Part shown: piece after piece, positions 1 through 11,312 of the stretch
How the letters are laid out: the number at the start of each line of letters is the position of its first letter
How positions within the stretch are numbered: position 1 is the stretch's first letter
Source: Gymnorhina tibicen
Taxonomy: Eukaryota; Chordata; Aves; Passeriformes; Artamidae
Assembly: GCA_013399875.1 (NCBI GenBank)
Contig: VXAZ01018004.1
Location: 1,152,607 to 1,216,606, forward strand
Length of the DNA stretch: 64,000 nucleotides
Reading direction: 5' to 3'
Notes under the pieces: generated by a model
Database searches by the model: none
The model's input: the letters and a program-made list of their open reading frames with translations, nothing else
What the model was told of the DNA's origin: nothing
Program-made: the position numbers and the translations under genes

Positions 1-1781
1 GCAATGTAAAAAACCCCAGGAAAAAACCAACATAAAGTTGGCTGTACTTTGTATCATCTGCTCTAGCTGATTTAACAGCTGTGCTATCATTTGTACCTAC
101 CTCAATCTGACAAAATTAATGTTTTAGTAACCTCGAGGAGCCAGTGCTGAGCTCTGGCAGTAATGCTCACAGACCCACATACTCAGTGGTTGTGTGAACC
201 ACCAGCTTCATCCACGGATGCAAGAGGCTTGTTTGTACTTGAGGTATCTGCTGAGTTAATCCTCCTGCGGGTGTAAAAGGTACTTATGCACCCAGGCACA
301 GATTTTTAACCCCATCATTCTTCTTCTGCCCACCTGCTGGGGTAACTTACACCATTATCACTGCAAGGGAAATCCACACTGGAAAATCTGGTATGGATTC
401 ACTAAAAATGCACTTTATATTTCATTGTGTATACTACTTAAACATCATTATCAGTTAGAAAAGTGCAAATACTAATTCTTCCTACACACATTCATGTAAA
501 AGGCCACCCTTATAAGAACTACCATCCCTACTAGAGGGTTGCCAGACCTTCTGTGATAATAGGAGTTAATTTTGAAACTATGTCTCTTCTATGGTGCTAC
601 TAGAACGTGACTGTAAAAAAGAATTGTCAAAAATTAAACCAGTATTGTTTCCCATACTTAAGTGACAGATCATGGACTGAACATTAGTAGAGAGCAAAAT
701 AATTGGGGGGAATTTTTATGTAGTTGTGGTGAAGGGTGAGGGCAGGAATGTGTGCAAATTGTCCACCTTTGTTGGTTGGTGTAGTGATGATGTTATTTGG
801 ATAGAGGTTATTTTGTTTATCTAAGTTCTTTTTGTTTATCTAAGTTCTTTTGTTTATCTAAGTGACAGTTGTGAAGATTGCAGATTGTGTGATGAATGTG
901 TATTTTCATGATAATGATAATTTAATGAAAATGATAAAAGAAAACATCTTACATTCTCAGTATGATGTAATTAAAAGTCAGATCCTGTAAGATATTCAGA
1001 CACCTCATTCTTAGTGATTTGAGCTCTATGAAGATACCCGAATAATTTTAAAAATACGGACTAACTTCAAGAGGGTCAAAATAAATGCTTGTAAAGGCTA
1101 GATTGCTGCACTTTTCAAGAATCTGTTTTTCTATTGTTTTTGATTAATCTGTCTTATTACTCTTTATGTTGCCTCTGTTTTTTTCTTTCCTGAGTTAGCT
1201 GCTGCACTAGGTGTCTCTCTTTCTCTCTTCTAATCAGTTTTTGGGAAGGTACATAGAATTTCCTTTTGCTTCCCAGTGTGCAAAGCAGTACAGCCTTAAG
1301 GGCTGTACACTTAGTAGTCTGTGTACTCAGTTACTGCTTCATTCTGAGACATGCTGAGTCTGCCTATCACCCATTCAGCTGCTGGGGGAAGGAATGGTCA
1401 TTGTGGCAGTTAAGGGCTGATCTATCACCCAGCCAGCAAGAGGGAAATTTAAAGCAGTCAGAGTTATCAGAGGTTCTCCTCAAATCTTCCTTCTGAAGGG
1501 GAATCTCTGGTAGTGCAAGAATGGCAAAACTGGCAGTGGTATAAATCCAATCTCAACTTCTAGCTTACATGTAGTGATAAAGTTGGGGTTGGGGGGAGTC
1601 TTAAGCAAAAGTTTTAAGAAAGAAATATAGAACATTCTGTCACTGGTACTGTTCCCTCCAAAGGCTGAGAAAAATCTGCAATAAACCTCTGGTTAGAAAT
1701 GTAAAGTTGGACTTTAACTTCAAAAGTTTGATCATGCACCAGCCTTGTAAATACCATATATGCTGTTTTTCCTCTCTGCAG
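1..1781 (+). other. MYO16: MYO16 intron, 3' portion (upstream of first visible exon)
   Basis: Intronic sequence ending in a pyrimidine-rich acceptor (TTTTTCCTCTCTGCAG) at 1766-1781. The open frames here are short, lack family resemblance and are not bounded by matching splice sites. The only structure seen is the short tandem repeat at 812-863. The preceding exon, expected to encode an earlier part of the motor, was not found in this stretch and should lie upstream of the window. Confidence 0.75.
812..863. repeat. Short tandem repeat, about 2.7 copies of a 19-bp unit
   Basis: The unit TTTGTTTATCTAAGTTCTT occurs at 812-830 and 831-849, and a partial third copy runs to about 863, overlapping the end of copy 2 slightly. 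The copies are almost identical, so this looks like a local slippage duplication. It lies in an intron with no visible coding role. Confidence 0.8.
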
Positions 1782-1893
1782 ATATCTAAGCCAGACTGTA
1801 TCAGAAGAGATGATGTTAGCAGCCAACCCTCAAAATAGGGAGAAATTAACCATACTAAAACAAGCTCTGGGTGCTCTGGGATTCAATAGCCTG
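1782..1893 (+). CDS. MYO16: MYO16 window exon 1: motor domain before the HLGD region
   Basis: This exon has 112 coding bases: one base finishing a split codon, then 37 codons ending in phase 0. It is bounded by CTCTCTGCAG on the left and GTAAGT on the right. The peptide begins YLSQTVSEEM and ends ALGALGFNSL. In myosins this is the helical stretch with the '(A)L..(L/I)GF' signature just before the 'I..(I)L..ILHLG(D/N)I.F' motif, which continues exactly in the next exon. Assignment to MYO16 rests on the joined peptide, which matches my memory of the vertebrate protein closely; no database search was run. The exon lies downstream of the P-loop, which is outside the window. Confidence 0.88.
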
Positions 1894-4800
1894 GTAAGTT
1901 ACGTGAGCTTATGTTATTTGTGGCTAAAATAATCATATTATTGAAAGCAGGCCATAAGTAAATCTCACAGATAACCTTTTGTGGGGAAAGCAGTGCCTTT
2001 CTGTCTTTTTTTTTTTTTTTCCTGTTGGTTAAGACCTTGAAACAAATAGAGCACTAGTTCACTCCAGAGAAATTACTGTAATCACATTTAATTAGACACA
2101 GAACCAACAATGTAAATCTTTTTCATTCCTAAAGATTCACAAAACAGCTTCAAGGTATAATACTCTGAACAATTAAATTACATAGATAAAAAGAAGCAAT
2201 CAAACCCCATATGACAGACACCTCATAAAAGCCATGGAAATTTTTTCCTCTTCCTGATTATCTCCCCATCCTTTTTAATTTTGTGAAACACACATATGCT
2301 AACAGCACCTGAAAAGAAGTAAATACCTATTTAGGCAAAGAAAATAAGAGCTGGGTAACTTGAAAGAGCTGACTTAATTCCCCAAAAGCAACAAGAAGAT
2401 AGGCCTGCTGTTTGTCTTTAATCCTATGAAACTAATGAAGAAGATAATTTGGAGAATTAATCAAGTAGAGGTTCTGGAGGACAGAGATGTGACGGAAATC
2501 AGAAGAAATAGAAGGATGCATATAAGAACTCATGTAAACTGTGTATCCCTTTAGGATACTAGAATGCTTAACAGACTCCCCATATTTCCTACATATGTAT
2601 ATGCTACCTAGCACACTGTAGCTGGAACACTTCTGCAAGAGAAATGCATAAGCAACAGTAGTTTTAGAAGGAGGTAAAACTTACCCCTGTACAATATAAT
2701 TAGAAAAAAAAGGGACAAAAAATTTAATGTAACTCTAAGTTAGATCAGCATCAAAAATGACAGACGGGCAGCAGTTGTAATAAAAAAGGATCAAGGGCTA
2801 TCAGCAAAAAATTTGTGAATCTGCTGAAGCTGTTATTTACGTGTGAGGTAGACTTCTGCGGTGGTGGTGGTACATCACGGAGCTGTTTGGCATTCCCAGT
2901 TATGGTAGTAACAAATGTCACCTTTCAGTGTAACGACGAGTAGGGTTTATTTTCATTAATGTTCATGAGGCCATGTACAAAATTGAACACATATGGCTAT
3001 ATTTGACAGTATTATTCCTTACTCTTGGTGGCTCAAGCTCTATACCAGTAGACTTCAATAGCAAAAGGTCCAGACACTTCTGGATTTAGCCCAATGTTCA
3101 CAGTTTGGTGGATCTCTCTTGCTCTTTCACTAATGTTTCTGTTCTGTTGAGGAAGAGGTTCAGTCCGTGAGTAAATAATTGAATGCAAAATGAATCACGA
3201 TTTAGAAGCCTGCAGTGACTGTCTGAGAATGCTTCATGTACAGTATTCTTTTGAGTACAGTACTTCACTTTGCTCAGAGCTCTTGGAAAGAAGTTTTGCC
3301 TCAGAAAAGTGTAAACCATCTTGAAGGCTCCTCTGTATTCAGGAAGCATTAGAATAATATTTAGGGAGTGAGAAATCTTAATGTTAGAGGGCAATAAGCA
3401 GATAAAACACATTGCTAAAATTTCTACCCCTTACTTCTGAGGTACATGGAAAGGTCTGTATGTATCATTCCTTGACTACCTAGCCACATTTAATGATAGA
3501 GTAGATAATCTTTTTGAAGAACTACATAAAAATTCCTTAGCAGTCATTAATGGTATGGTCCAAAGTATGTTAATGTTCATTACAAACAATTACTGTTTTA
3601 AAGATGGGGGAACATGCATCTTACATAATGAAAAAGTGCTTGAGAATCTGGAATGTGAAGTATACCTGAGACCTTACCAAAATCACCAGAATCAACAGCT
3701 GTCTCAGCCCACTGCCATTCAGTGCTGTACAGTGGTCCCCAAGCCAGTTCTGAATGAGTTAACCTACCAGCAAGGAGAGTGCAGTGCTAGTGTGCCATTT
3801 CATCTTGTCTGAGATACCATCCCAAGAAGCAGGTTATAGCACCCTAGTTTGACTGCTATATTAGCATAACAACTTCTATTTTAAGAGTTGTCTTGTTCAG
3901 ACTTTGCCTGTATATATTGGGGTTTTTTTGAATCTTCAGCTTTGGTACTGTGTAATACTAAAATACACTGTTGCTCTATTGACGTCTATCTCATACAGTA
4001 AGAGATTGACGTTCTTGTCTTAAAATGTAGTTTAGAGACTCAAACTTGCTTAAACAGCACTGGAGGTGCCATAGTCTATCCCAGAAAGACTGTAAGCTTT
4101 TTTAATGCCTTTTGATGATTGGCATATATATTAGGGAAAGGAACATGAAGAAAAGAAGAAAACTTGAGAATAAAGAGGATGTATTAGCTAAGTATTTCAT
4201 TAGTAGTGTATTTATAATCTTAGTCTGCAAATTCTGACAAGTGAGAGTTCTCACTGTCACTTCTGCAGTTTCAGCAGAATCAGGTTCCAAGTACTATTTT
4301 TCAAAAATATTTCAAGAATTATCAATGAATTTTGCTGTGCATAATACCATTTAATATTAAAGTGGATATCAGGTTTCTTGTTTTACAGTTTTAAGAAGCA
4401 CCATTCTTACATAACTGACCTTAGAAAAACTTCCAAAACCATACAATGCTTTCTATATTTTAGGATTTAGGGGTCATATTTCATGGATCATATTTTTCCT
4501 TGAATTTAAAAATATTTTAAAAAATAATTAACCAACCAAAACAACCAAAGAAAGCTACTTTTCTTCTTGCTTTGCTAAAAATGAGGCCAGGAAAAATCTG
4601 CCCCTAAAGATAACTGCCTCACAATCTAAAACATCACAAAAGAGTATGCAGTCCTGGAGGGAAAGTGTGAGGGTAAGTAAGTTTGCTTTTGTTTCTTTCA
4701 GACCTTAATTACAGCTTTTAGTACCAGGAACCTCTTTTAGTTTAGAGCTAGACACTTTGTTTGTGAATTCATTTGGCTGAGGCAAAAAAACCCTTGCTGT

Positions 4801-5164
4801 TCCCAGATACAGAAATTGTCTCAATGGAAATTCTGTATGGACAAGATATGTTTTATTTCTTGTAGAAATAATGCATCCATTCAGGATATTGAAGTATTTT
4901 TATCACATTCTGAAAAACTTTCTTAACCTAGCGGTTAATGTGAGATATTAAAACAACGGAAATAAAAAGTAATTTTATTGGTTCATGTCCTAGCTAGGTT
5001 CCAGTTTGATTTCAGATTTCCTGTTAATAGTTCACAAATGAATACTTTTCAACTTATCACATGCCATTGATAGAAACTAAGTGTGTTTTTATAAAGCGTT
5101 GCCTTTCACTGGTGTGCCCAACAGATCTTTTCTTTATCTTTAATTCTGCAAAAAATGTGTGCAG
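1894..5164 (+). other. MYO16: MYO16 intron between window exons 1 and 2 (3.3 kb)
   Basis: A GT-AG intron that starts GTAAGT and ends GTGTGCAG. It contains a T run near 1998-2013 and scattered short open frames without recognisable protein similarity, including a 104-codon minus-strand frame at 3098-3412. I see no interspersed element I can name. The acceptor is weak: an A-rich stretch separates the pyrimidines from the AG. Confidence 0.75.
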
Positions 5165-5282
5165 GAGGTGGAGAACCTGTTTGTAATTCTCTCAGCAATT
5201 CTGCATCTTGGAGACATTCGCTTTACGGCTCTGACAGACGCTGAGACAGCATTCGTGTCAGACCTGCAGCTACTGGAACAAG
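5165..5282 (+). CDS. MYO16: MYO16 window exon 2: ILHLGDIRF region of the motor
   Basis: This exon has 118 coding bases: 39 codons and one extra base (phase 1). It reads [20 protein letters not shown] and continues through [20 protein letters not shown]. 'ILHLGDIRF' is the classic myosin motor motif (ILHLGNI.F in most classes). The left boundary is GTGTGCAG|GAG and the right is CAAG|GTCAGT. Skipping this exon would shift the frame and give an early stop in exon 3, so it is constitutive unless the product is meant for decay. The following residues match the MYO16-type sequence rather than class II or V myosins. Confidence 0.92.
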
Positions 5283-6056
5283 GTCAGTAGGACGTGACCT
5301 TGGAGCATCGCCCGCTCAGTTCCACAGCAGGGAAGTTGCACTGTTCCACCGACAGATGGAAACACAAATCCAGGGAGACAAAAAAAATTACTTCTGAAAA
5401 TTCATAAGTTACTGTGGGAAGACAGTATCCAACTGACTTGGATGTTTTATAAATTACAGATTTTTAAGGGATGAAATAAAATGCCAGTATTACAAATTAT
5501 CTAATTAAATGTCATATTTAATGCTGTCATTCGCCAAAAGAAAAGGTACAGTGCACTGTGTGCAGTCTTCTTTGTGCACTGCTTGTCAACAGCTGAACAA
5601 TTCGCCTTGAACTGAATTCCTTACATTCAAAATCTATGTCTTAAAAAGGTCTGTTGTTTCCGTGCTTTGAAGTTTGCCCTCTTGGTCACTAACAAATCTC
5701 CTCCATGTGGCTTATGGATACAGAATGTCAATAAGTAGCATACCTGAACTCTAATACCACAGAAAGTCTGCCAAACCCTGGGGAAAGTCCTGAGTAATCT
5801 TTCAAGGGGAAAGAAAGCTGTAATGTAATATACAGATACATTCAAACTTCACAAAGTACTGATTATAGTAATCCGATTTAATGTGTTCATTAATTTTGAT
5901 TACTCCTATGACAGCACCATTTTCTGTAATGTTTGGATTCTTTCATTAATCAAAAAGGGATATACAGAAGAAAGTCTGCTGTAAAAAATGAAATATGTAG
6001 TATAGCATAAATCAGTCTTTCTTTACATTTTCTTTTCTTTACATTTTTTTTTGCAG
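5283..6056 (+). other. MYO16: MYO16 intron between window exons 2 and 3
   Basis: A GT-AG intron of 774 bases with a strong pyrimidine tract before the acceptor: two TTCTTTACATTTT-like repeats, then TTTTTTTGCAG. One 72-codon minus-strand open frame (5627-5845) is present but has no recognisable similarity. Nothing else of note was seen. Confidence 0.8.
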
Positions 6057-6128
6057 TGGCAGGGATGCTGCAGGTTTCACCAGATGAGCTTGCTTCAGCC
6101 TTAACAACTGATGTTCAGTATTTTAAAG
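6057..6128 (+). CDS. MYO16: MYO16 window exon 3: motor domain, DELASALT segment
   Basis: A 72-base exon entering in phase 1 and leaving in phase 1, so it is symmetric and could be skipped without a frameshift. The peptide is [18 protein letters not shown] followed by DVQYFKG across the junction. This is the myosin segment in which the 'LL.(V)....L..AL' helix (residues that sense the upper 50K subdomain) precedes the cardiomyopathy loop. Boundaries are TTTTTGCAG|TGG and AAAG|GTAATT. The match to MYO16 is strong from memory. It sits between exons 2 and 4 with short introns of 0.8 and 0.6 kb. Confidence 0.92.
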
Positions 6129-6743
6129 GTAATTTTTCTAAGCTTACATTTTTAGAGATCAGACCCAGTGGCATTTGATCCTTCTGATTTAAAAAGTTTA
6201 AAAGCTGGTGATTTTTGTTCCTTATTTCTTGTATAGTCCTGTAAACATTCCCTCTGAGGAATATGTAGGCTTACCTGCCATGCAGTAAATCAGACTGGGC
6301 CACCAAATTAGAAATGCCTTTATAATATGAAACAAAACAGTTTCACACTGTGATGCTGGTCGCCTCCTGACTTGGTTAATGTTACAAAAGTGTGTCAAGA
6401 TAACAGATTAGATATTAATAGAGAATATTAGTAAGAACTGTAATCAACAGGAGTGTCTTGGGAAAAAAAATCTGAAAAAAATATTTTCAGTAAAATACTG
6501 GTTCTATGTGGCACTCATAACACATTTCTTTTGAACAAAGTATAAAAGCATGTATTTACAAACTAAAAATCTTTTGAGTGTTGACAGTCTTCTCATCTTG
6601 CACTGGAGGCTTCAGAAAAAAGCTAACACCATGCAAATGTTTGGCAAAGGAGAAGGAACTGTAGCTAAATTTATTGAAACTAAAATTACTTAAGGCAAAG
6701 TTTACAACACACTTTCATCTCTATTTTCTGCTTTTTCTCTTAG
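6129..6743 (+). other. MYO16: MYO16 intron between window exons 3 and 4
   Basis: A GT-AG intron of 615 bases. It ends in a pyrimidine tract (CTGCTTTTTCTCTTAG). No repeats or recognisable coding segments were seen. A Met-initiated frame that runs into exon 4 from 6674 is a read-through of the intron end, not an alternative start with support. Confidence 0.8.
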
Positions 6744-6885
6744 GAGACACGATTGTTCGGAGGCACACTATAGAAATTGCAGATTTTTACCGGGATCTCT
6801 TGGCAAAATCTCTATATGGTCGTTTATTTAGCTTTTTAGTCAACACAATCAACTGCTACCTTCAAAATCAAGATGAGAGTGGCAG
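6744..6885 (+). CDS. MYO16: MYO16 window exon 4: TEDS site and LLAK helix
   Basis: A 142-base exon that enters in phase 1 and leaves in phase 2. It encodes [20 protein letters not shown], then [17 protein letters not shown] and [10 protein letters not shown]. '[20 protein letters not shown]' corresponds to the myosin 'DALAK..Y..LF.WLV..IN' motif. Counting 16 residues upstream of the motif reaches Asp (codon 6746-6748), so the TEDS-rule position is acidic. By family knowledge an Asp or Glu there removes the need for heavy-chain phosphorylation for actin-activated ATPase in many classes; whether that applies to this class is inference. Splice sites are CTCTTAG|GAGAC and GGCAG|GTAGGA. Confidence 0.94.
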
Positions 6886-7894
6886 GTAGGAGTGCCGTTG
6901 AAAACTATTAGGTGTTCCATTATCTGTTGAAATTCAGAACCATAAAAGAAACAGGATTCCATTAAATTGTGGAATTTAATGCACACTGATAGAGTTTTAA
7001 AACATTTTATAATAGCATGAAAGTGATCCTTGGATCTCTAAAGCACTGGCCATTCCTTCTAGTTGTTTCTACTGTAACTTGTTTATTTATTTACTTACAT
7101 AGGGGGCCATGGATTTTGCAGTAATCTAGATTGGTGGTTACAATTAGTAGCCTTTTAGGACTTGACAACACAGAATGAGCTAAGTCTTTCAACAGGCAAA
7201 ATGCTGCTTGGTGCTTTTTTAATGCAGAACATACTTGTTCTTTCTTCCCAAAACGGTGACCTTAGCACAGGGTATTAAAAACAGAATTTTATTCAAAGGC
7301 CTTCAAATGCATGTTTAAACTTAACTGAATTAAATGTTCCAGGAATGTTCTCTAGGTTAGCATCTTCTAAATTCGATGCTGTTGCTATCCAGCATGATTT
7401 CTTGGAAAAATGAATGCTAATTAATGTGCATCAGTGGAGCAGTCAAGAAACAAATTAAAGGAGCAACAAAAAAAAGGAAATCTCAGTAGAATCAAAGTAA
7501 CAAACTAAGACAGTAGACCTAATTAGATGATCATATGCATGTGACTTAATCAAAGTTCAACAGCTCATATGCTCAGCTTAGCTTTCTTATGAACATGAAA
7601 CACAAGTGGCTTGGAATTATTGGTAAATGGGAATCCACTAATGACACATGTGAAACTTTCATAAGTAAGTTTTTTTATATCATATCTCCATGGCTGCATA
7701 GGACAAATGTTTACAAGGTGCCCTCTTTTAGAGTTGGGGATTTCACAATCTTATTTTTATTCTTATTTATAGACCAATTAGTGACAAATCACATTTCTCT
7801 TCTATGGGTGTAGCTAAGAGAAAAAGGTACCATGCATGAATAACTTAGCTTTCTACACCTAAAATCTGTCATTATATATATACCACCAGACTGT

Positions 7895-7912
7895 GTGGTG
7901 TATATACACCAC
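7895..7912. repeat. Perfect 18-bp palindrome in an AT-rich stretch
   Basis: GTGGTGTATATACACCAC equals its own reverse complement. An imperfect second arm (ATACCACCA, about 7880-7888) just upstream allows an alternative hairpin with the right half. This could be chance in TA-rich DNA. No function is assigned. Confidence 0.8.
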
Positions 7913-10317
7913 TCACTTCCTGCTGAAGGCAAACAGAAGTAACGTGGAATGATTTTACTTGTCTGTTTGTGACACTAAGCTAGAGCAATTTTCCAATCCA
8001 TGTCCTAATTTGACATACTCTGTTCATAATAAGGAAGGGCAGTAGCATGAGGTCACAAGTCTTCCTTATTGATTCCTGGGACATATGGAACAGAGGCTTA
8101 GCTCAGTGCATGTCTGTGACAGACAACAGTCTAGCTCAGGCATTTCTAATTACAGTGAGCTTTTTTTGTAGTGGCTGTTGAGAAAGAAATTTAGAATCAG
8201 TATATTAAAAATCTGTTAAAGTTATGTGAAATAATTTTTGAGTCTGTAATTTTACAATTTGATATCTCACAGTCTTTCAGAATAGGTGTTGTGTATCTGT
8301 TGTTAATATAAACCTATAATTTCTAGATATCATAGGATCTTCAAATAATGAAAGTCAAAGTTTGTATATTGTTTACCTTGTGCTCTCCTTTTAGTGCAAT
8401 CACTAGGTAGAAGAAGTGACTTCTACCTTGTGAAAATATTTCTCAGTGAAACTTTTTCTACCTGTGAGGTAACGTGAAGACTGTGTGAGATTGTAAGTCA
8501 CAGCTAAAACAGGACAGCTGTTTGATGTATCAGAAATGAGGAATTTGCAATAGTTTCCTGTGGCCACGTATTATACCTATGCTTGAAAAGGGGCAGTTCT
8601 TCATTTAGGCTGGTTATAGAAAGCTAACCAGCTCAGGATGCATTGGCAGTACTGACAAGATATACTGAATTTTATCAGGCCAAAATCAGCTTCATTCCCT
8701 TTCCAAACTTGAAGCTAAGTAGTTTATTTTAAGTGAAAATTAAGTTGATCATCCTACACTGCTATTTGAACCTCAGTTAAATTAACCCACACCCAACTTT
8801 TTTTTTTTTTTTTTGGTTTGGTCCATCCTAATCATATTGTTTAACTTGGAGGAGTAAATCAAGGCACAGAACAGTTCTATGGATTACTGCAATGAATTTG
8901 TGATTTGTGGGTCAGATTTACTTCAAATACATCTGAGTAACTATCAGCAGCATTATGTCTCCAGTTTGGTGCAGTTTCAATAAACTTCTGCTTAAAAATC
9001 CACCAAAAAAATTAACTTGTGTGACTAAATAAGTCTGATACATTCCAGGCCACACTGTATTCCCTGGTTGGAAACTGACAAAATTACTACTTATCAGTTG
9101 GAATGAAGCCTTCATCAGAAACCTGGAATAAGGTTTCTAAATCAGTTCTCTTGTTTTGTTGTGAGGAAGTTTATCTGTATTTCCATCACACTTCAGTGAG
9201 ACTTTATGAAGCAATAAAGTTAGATTTATTGGCTTAGTAACGCTAAAAGAAGCATTTGATCTTAGGATTTTTGAGGAAACTGGTTATCCATGTTTAACTT
9301 TTATGGTGGAAATACTTGATTTCTGTCTTTAATACTGATTTCTGTTTAGCATGTTAGTAGCTTGTGACAGGTTTCAGGCAAAATAAAAGCAATAATTACC
9401 ATTAGATCTAAGTGAAGGGGAGATGATTCTGTGAAAAGCTGCAAAGAGCAAGCTCTAAAGGTATGAAGTATAGAGAATAAAAGTGTTGTCAGAATGCAGC
9501 AAATTCATTACTTTTTAATACTACTCAATAGGTATAAAGCAAGAATTTTCATGATGGTGTTAAGTGAGATAATACACCTTTAGAAAATTTCTCGTTCATA
9601 AAAACTTATAATTTTGTCTAGTTTTAACTAAATTATAACCCTAAATGCTAGTTTAGACTGGTTGCAAGATCTGAGGTTTGTTACTTTATTCATTCTGATA
9701 TTATTTTAAAAAACTTAATTGACCCCTAGAGTGGAATTAGAAGAAAGCTATTAACATTTCTTGCAGGTGCTTATAATTATTTTTTTTAATTATTGATATT
9801 TATCTTCACTCATCTATATAATGATTTCCTATTCTACTGATTTTGTTATCAAAATAGTCTAGGTGAATTTCTTCTTAAGACTCTTAACTCTTCAAAGTTT
9901 ACTACTGTTTTACTTCCATTTAGATAAGTGTGCTGATGTTCAGTTTTGTAGATTCATGGTTGCCTTAATGTGGCATTTCGAGGTAACTGATTGCATATTG
10001 GCAAAGTTGGATCTAGTGATCCAAATGAGTAATGAAATTACTTAAGGTAATATTTTAACAATTCCTGACTCATTCTGCAAGAGGGCTTTTTCTTTATGGA
10101 GATTTAAGAATGTCTGTGAATTCTTGTGAAATACTGTTTTTCTTTTCTCATGGAAAACAAGCTAATTAGGTATATGGGCTTGAGAACATCTGGATACTGT
10201 GCTCCCTGCCTGCTAGTAAGTTGAAGGCATGTTATTTTATCAGCTGGTTAGAAAACATTTTCTCTCTTTGTAGATAAAACCTGATAAAAAGCTGATATAT
10301 ATTTTGTAAATAAAATC

Positions 10318-11312
10318 TGGCTGAACAGCAAGTCCCAGAGGGCCTGGGTCTAGCTGGAGGCCTCTCACTTGCAGTCACCCTCAGGGTCCATTACTGGGCC
10401 CAGTATTGTTTAACTTATTCATACATGACCTGGATGATGGGACAGATGCCTCCTCAGCAAGTTCAGTGACAACACAAAGCTGTGAGGAGTGACCAATACC
10501 CCAGGGGTATGTGCAGCCCTTCAGAAGGGCCTCAGCAGGGTGGAGACATGGGCAGAGAAGAACTGCCTGAAATTCAGCAAAGGCAAATGCAGGGTCCTGC
10601 ACCTGGGGAGGAACAACCTCCTCCAGCAGTACAGGGTGGGGGCTGATCCACTGGAAAGCAGCTCTGTGGTGGACAACAAGCTGTCCATAAGCCAGCAGTG
10701 TGTCCTGGTGGCCAAGGAGGCCGATGGTGTCCTGGGTTGCATTAGGAAGAACATTGGCAGCAGGTCAAGGGAGGTGACTGTGTCCCTCTACTCAGCCCAG
10801 GTGAGTGCTGTGTCCAGTTCTGGGCTCCTCAGGGCAAGAGAGACACCGAGGTCCTGGAGCAGGTCCAGCACAGGGCAACAAAGATGATTCAGAGACTGGA
10901 GCGTCTCTCTTAGGAGGAAAGACTGAGGGAACTGGGCCTGTTTAGTCTTAAGAAGAGACAACTGAGAGGGGAACCTCATCATAGTCTGTAAAAATCTGAA
11001 GGGAGTGTGTCAAGAGGATGGAGCCAAGCTCTGCTCAGTGGTGCTGAGCAATAGTACAAGAGGCAATGGGCAGAAACTGAGGCACAGGAAGCTCCACCTG
11101 AACATGAGGAAGAACTTTTTTACTGTGAAGGTGACCATGCACGGGAACAGGTTGCCCAGAGAGGTTGTGGAGTCTCCCTCACTTGAGATATTCAGAAACC
11201 ATCTGGATGCAGTTCTGTACCATGTGCTCTGGGATGACCCTGCTTGAGCAGGGAGGTTGGACTGGATGATCTATTGTGGTCACTTCTGACCTGACCCATT
11301 CTGAGATTCCTG
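10318..11312 (+). mobile_element. CR1 non-LTR retrotransposon, 5'-truncated, decayed
   Basis: The stretch is markedly more GC-rich than its surroundings. Translated in pieces it gives the end of a CR1 reverse-transcriptase ORF2: an 'ITGP..V' then 'LDDGT' segment near 10380-10445, then W-A-E-K-N-C-L-K-F and CRVLHLGRNN (10489-10620), DNKLSISQQC (about 10670-10700), [10 protein letters not shown] (near 10790), and further down [14 protein letters not shown] (about 11137-11190). The reading frame changes between these blocks, so frameshifts and at least one deletion have broken it. It ends near 11312 with a degraded GGTTGGACTGGATGATCT... tail typical of CR1 3' ends. Both boundaries are approximate. 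It lies in the same orientation as MYO16. Confidence 0.9.

Noticed and set aside
6674..6889. ATG-initiated frame reading into exon 4
   Set aside because: The upstream portion is the intron end; the acceptor at 6743 gives the conserved Gly-Asp junction with exon 3.
10489..11247. Open frames with coding-like composition, possible host gene
   Set aside because: Peptides are CR1 ORF2 remnants in several frames.
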